From assembly GCF_902459805.1 (NCBI RefSeq), contig NZ_CABPST010000012.1, positions 1 to 64,000 of the forward strand: a stretch of DNA of 64,000 nucleotides, given 5' to 3'. Positions 62,127-64,000 of this stretch are shown here, one piece after another. Each line of letters begins with the position of its first letter. Position 1 is the stretch's first letter. Origin of the DNA: Pandoraea bronchicola (GTDB lineage Bacteria; Pseudomonadota; Gammaproteobacteria; Burkholderiales; Burkholderiaceae). The position numbers and the translations under genes are program-made. The notes beneath the pieces were generated by a model. That model was not told the DNA's origin. It did not search any database and was given only the letters and a program-made list of their open reading frames with translations.

Positions 62127-63191
62127 TTAGAGTGATGCGGCCAGGGCTTGAACCATGGCGGCATTCTCCGTGGGGGTGCCGACCGTCAATCTCAGGCAAT
62201 TGGCCAGCAATACGTGCATTTTACCCACGTTTTTGATCAACACCTTGTGTGCCAGCAGGCCAGCGTGGGTTTTGTCGGCATCGGGCACCCGAACGAGCAG
62301 GAAATTCGCGTCGCTCGGGAACACCGTCGTGCCGGGCAGCGCCGCCACTGACGCGGCCAGCCGCGTGCGTTCGGCCCGCAATTCGGCTGCCTGCGCGTCG
62401 AGCACGTCGAGGTGATCGAGCATGAATTCGGCGCACGCCTGCGTGAGCACGTTCACGTTGTACGGCGGACGCACCTTGTCGAGCTGGTCCAGCCAGTCCG
62501 CGCTGCCCGCCACGTAGCCCAGCCGGATCCCCGCCAGACCGAGCTTCGAAACGGTGCGCATGACCAGCAGATTCGGGAATTCCGGCAGACGCGGCATCCA
62601 CGTCTTGCCGGCAAACGGCTGGTACGCCTCGTCGATCACCACCAGCCCGCCGGCAGCGGCGCGCACGAGCGTCTCGACATCGTCATCGGCGAACAGGTTG
62701 CCCGTCGGGTTGTTCGGATAGGCCAGATAGACCACCGCGCCGGGATGCGCCGCAATGGCGTTCAGCATTGCCGGCATATCGAGCGAAAAGTCGGGGCGCA
62801 GCGGCACGCCAACGAATTCGACGCCCGCAAAACGCGACGACATCTCGTACATGACGAAGCCCGGCATCGGGGCGATCACCGCCGCGCCCGGGCGCGCCGT
62901 AGCCATCGCGATCATGCTGATGATCTCGTCCGACCCGTTACCCAGCAGCAACCGGCACCCGGCCGGCACGTCCATCGTGCGTGCGAGCTTCTCGAGCAGC
63001 GCTTGCGGACGCGGCGCCGGGTAGCGGTTGAGCGCCACGTCGGCCAGCCGCTGCCCCAATTCGCTGCGCAGCGTGTCCGGCAACCCGTACGGGTTCTCCA
63101 TCGCGTCGAGCTTGAGGAACCCGCTGGCATCGGGCACGGGGTAGGTGCTCATGGCGAGCACATCGGGGCGGATCACTTGGTCGACGGACAT
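62127..63191 (-). CDS. hisC: Histidinol-phosphate aminotransferase
   Basis: 354 residues, class I/II PLP aminotransferase. [17 protein letters not shown] binds cofactor phosphate, [13 protein letters not shown] carries the Asn, [12 protein letters not shown] the Asp/Tyr, and [19 protein letters not shown] the PLP Lys. Transaminates imidazole-acetol phosphate. 27 bp before hisB. Confidence 0.96.
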   Translation of the reverse strand: MSVDQVIRPDVLAMSTYPVPDASGFLKLDAMENPYGLPDTLRSELGQRLADVALNRYPAPRPQALLEKLARTMDVPAGCRLLLGNGSDEIISMIAMATARPGAAVIAPMPGFVMYEMSSRFAGVEFVGVPLRPDFSLDMPAMLNAIAAHPGAVVYLAYPNNPTGNLFADDDVETLVRAAAGGLVVIDEAYQPFAGKTWMPRLPEFPNLLVMRTVSKLGLAGIRLGYVAGSADWLDQLDKVRPPYNVNVLTQACAEFMLDHLDVLDAQAAELRAERTRLAASVAALPGTTVFPSDANFLLVRVPDADKTHAGLLAHKVLIKNVGKMHVLLANCLRLTVGTPTENAAMVQALAASL

Positions 63192-63221
63192 GGCGATGAA
63201 TGAGAAATCGTGCGAAGCAAA

Positions 63222-63779
63222 TCAGTTAAAAGCAAACGTCAGCCGTCCCGCATCGGCACCGTCGATCTTGACGGTACACCGGCGTCCGGTTTCCACGCTG
63301 CCGAGCGCGTCGGTAATGCGTTGCACGCGCATGCCGGTCTGCCAGGACAGTGCCTGCGCCACGGCCGGACTCACGCGCGCGGGCGACTCCTCGGCTTCGC
63401 AGCGCATGGCCACGAGCCGGTTGCCGAAGCGGCCGAACACCCCGTGGGCGACTTCGTCGTCCGTGGCGCGCAGAGCGGTCTTGCCGCCGAGCCGCAACAC
63501 GTAGACGTCATTGTCGAATGCCTGACGGCGCACGCACACCGTCACACGCTCGGCGGACGCCCCCTCGAACGTGGCGTGCTGGCAATATTGGCCGGCGGCA
63601 TGCGTGGCGGTGCTGGCCGTGAACCCGAGGGCGAACGTGACGGCAGCACGCAGCACAGCCCGCTCGAAGCGGGCTGGCAGCGAAAACAGCGGGGAAGCAG
63701 CGATGGCGCGGGTCCGACGCCAGGCGGTGGCCGGCGTCGTTTGACAGTACGCGGGCCGCCGCAAGGCGTCGTCGCGCAT
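63222..63779 (-). CDS. Hypothetical secreted protein within his operon
   Basis: 185 residues, or about 130 after a hydrophobic export segment (ERAVLRAAVTFALGFTASTATHAAGQ). The mature part QYCQHATFEGASAERVTVCV to RRCTVKIDGADAGRLTFAFN has four or five Cys. No family recognised. It starts one base after the hisD stop, and hisC follows 30 bp later, so it is part of the operon. A later GTG start just before the export segment is possible. Confidence 0.65.
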   Translation of the reverse strand: MRDDALRRPAYCQTTPATAWRRTRAIAASPLFSLPARFERAVLRAAVTFALGFTASTATHAAGQYCQHATFEGASAERVTVCVRRQAFDNDVYVLRLGGKTALRATDDEVAHGVFGRFGNRLVAMRCEAEESPARVSPAVAQALSWQTGMRVQRITDALGSVETGRRCTVKIDGADAGRLTFAFN

Positions 63780-63780
63780 G

Positions 63781-64000
63781 TCAGGACTCGCGATGCAAAC
63801 GGTACTCGGCGCTGCGCGCGTGCGCTTGCAGCCCTTCGCCGTATGCCAGCTCAGCGGCGATCTCGCCGAGCATGCGCGCACCGCCCTCGCTCACTTCGAT
63901 GAGGCTCGAGCGCTTGATGAAGTCGTACACCCCCAGCGGCGACGAGAATCGCGCGGTGCGCGACGTCGGCAGCACGTGATTGGGGCCGGCGCAGTAATCG
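63781..64000 (-). CDS. hisD: Histidinol dehydrogenase, C-terminal part (gene cut by window end)
   Basis: The last 72 codons, reading [20 protein letters not shown] then [20 protein letters not shown] to [13 protein letters not shown]. The PNHVLPT and SAEYR-like tail are characteristic of HisD. Catalyses the two final oxidations to histidine. The 5' part lies outside the window. Confidence 0.93.
   Translation of the reverse strand, partial: DYCAGPNHVLPTSRTARFSSPLGVYDFIKRSSLIEVSEGGARMLGEIAAELAYGEGLQAHARSAEYRLHRES

Overview
The window looks like the chromosome of a high-GC betaproteobacterium of the order Burkholderiales, most like Pandoraea or a near relative. The order sspB-sspA-petCBA-mscL-Nif3-(Do-type protease)-tatCBA-HIT-DUF4870-hisEIFAH-marC-hisB-hisC-hisD is the housekeeping arrangement of that group. 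The genus is inferred from gene order and protein style; no database was consulted.

Region 1 (1-2.6 kb) is an insertion-sequence scar. An IS3-type orfA/orfB junction on the minus strand is split by an IS110/IS1111-type element. Next to it lies the 3' end of a YhaN/SbcC-like ATPase gene, joined to the start of an unrelated small membrane protein.

Region 2 (2.6-21.8 kb) is a large catabolic locus. An enoyl-CoA hydratase/isomerase and etfAB are transcribed leftwards. Divergent from them runs a tightly packed series: acyl-CoA dehydrogenase, crotonase, acyl-CoA dehydrogenase, SDR, a complete Liv-type ABC importer, a TetR regulator, acyl-CoA ligase, Old Yellow Enzyme-like reductase, hotdog thioesterase, second ligase and a GldA-like dehydrogenase. 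Many genes overlap as ATGA. A 35-bp imperfect dyad lies in the divergent promoter region. The set reads as uptake, CoA activation, desaturation (electrons to ETF), hydration and oxidation of an organic acid whose identity the sequence does not give.

Region 3 (21.8-30.8 kb) is accessory. It holds two secreted hypotheticals, an acetyltransferase decapitated by an IS21 end, and a three-gene light/c-di-GMP signalling set: a photoactive-yellow-protein-like PAS protein, a PAS-PAS-GGDEF cyclase and an EAL phosphodiesterase. It also contains a graveyard of IS3, IS256, oxidoreductase and hydrolase remnants.

Region 4 (30.8-47.3 kb) is island DNA. It carries a DUF932/YqaJ/Cys-rich protein recombination module, DUF4942, a cysteine-peptidase-like protein, an XRE regulator, a MORN-repeat lipoprotein, a HEPN-type abortive-infection protein with a coupled partner, an inovirus Gp2-like HUH protein, AlpA, and a P4-type integrase beside tRNA-Thr(TGT). 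That tRNA is the probable attachment site and marks the right end. I could not find the left end.

Region 5 (47.3-64 kb) is conserved chromosome: ClpXP/stress factors, cytochrome bc1, MscL, a periplasmic protease, the Tat translocase and most of the histidine operon, which runs out of the window inside hisD. A striking short-period tandem repeat tract (54.5-54.67 kb) lies between the convergent protease and tatC genes.
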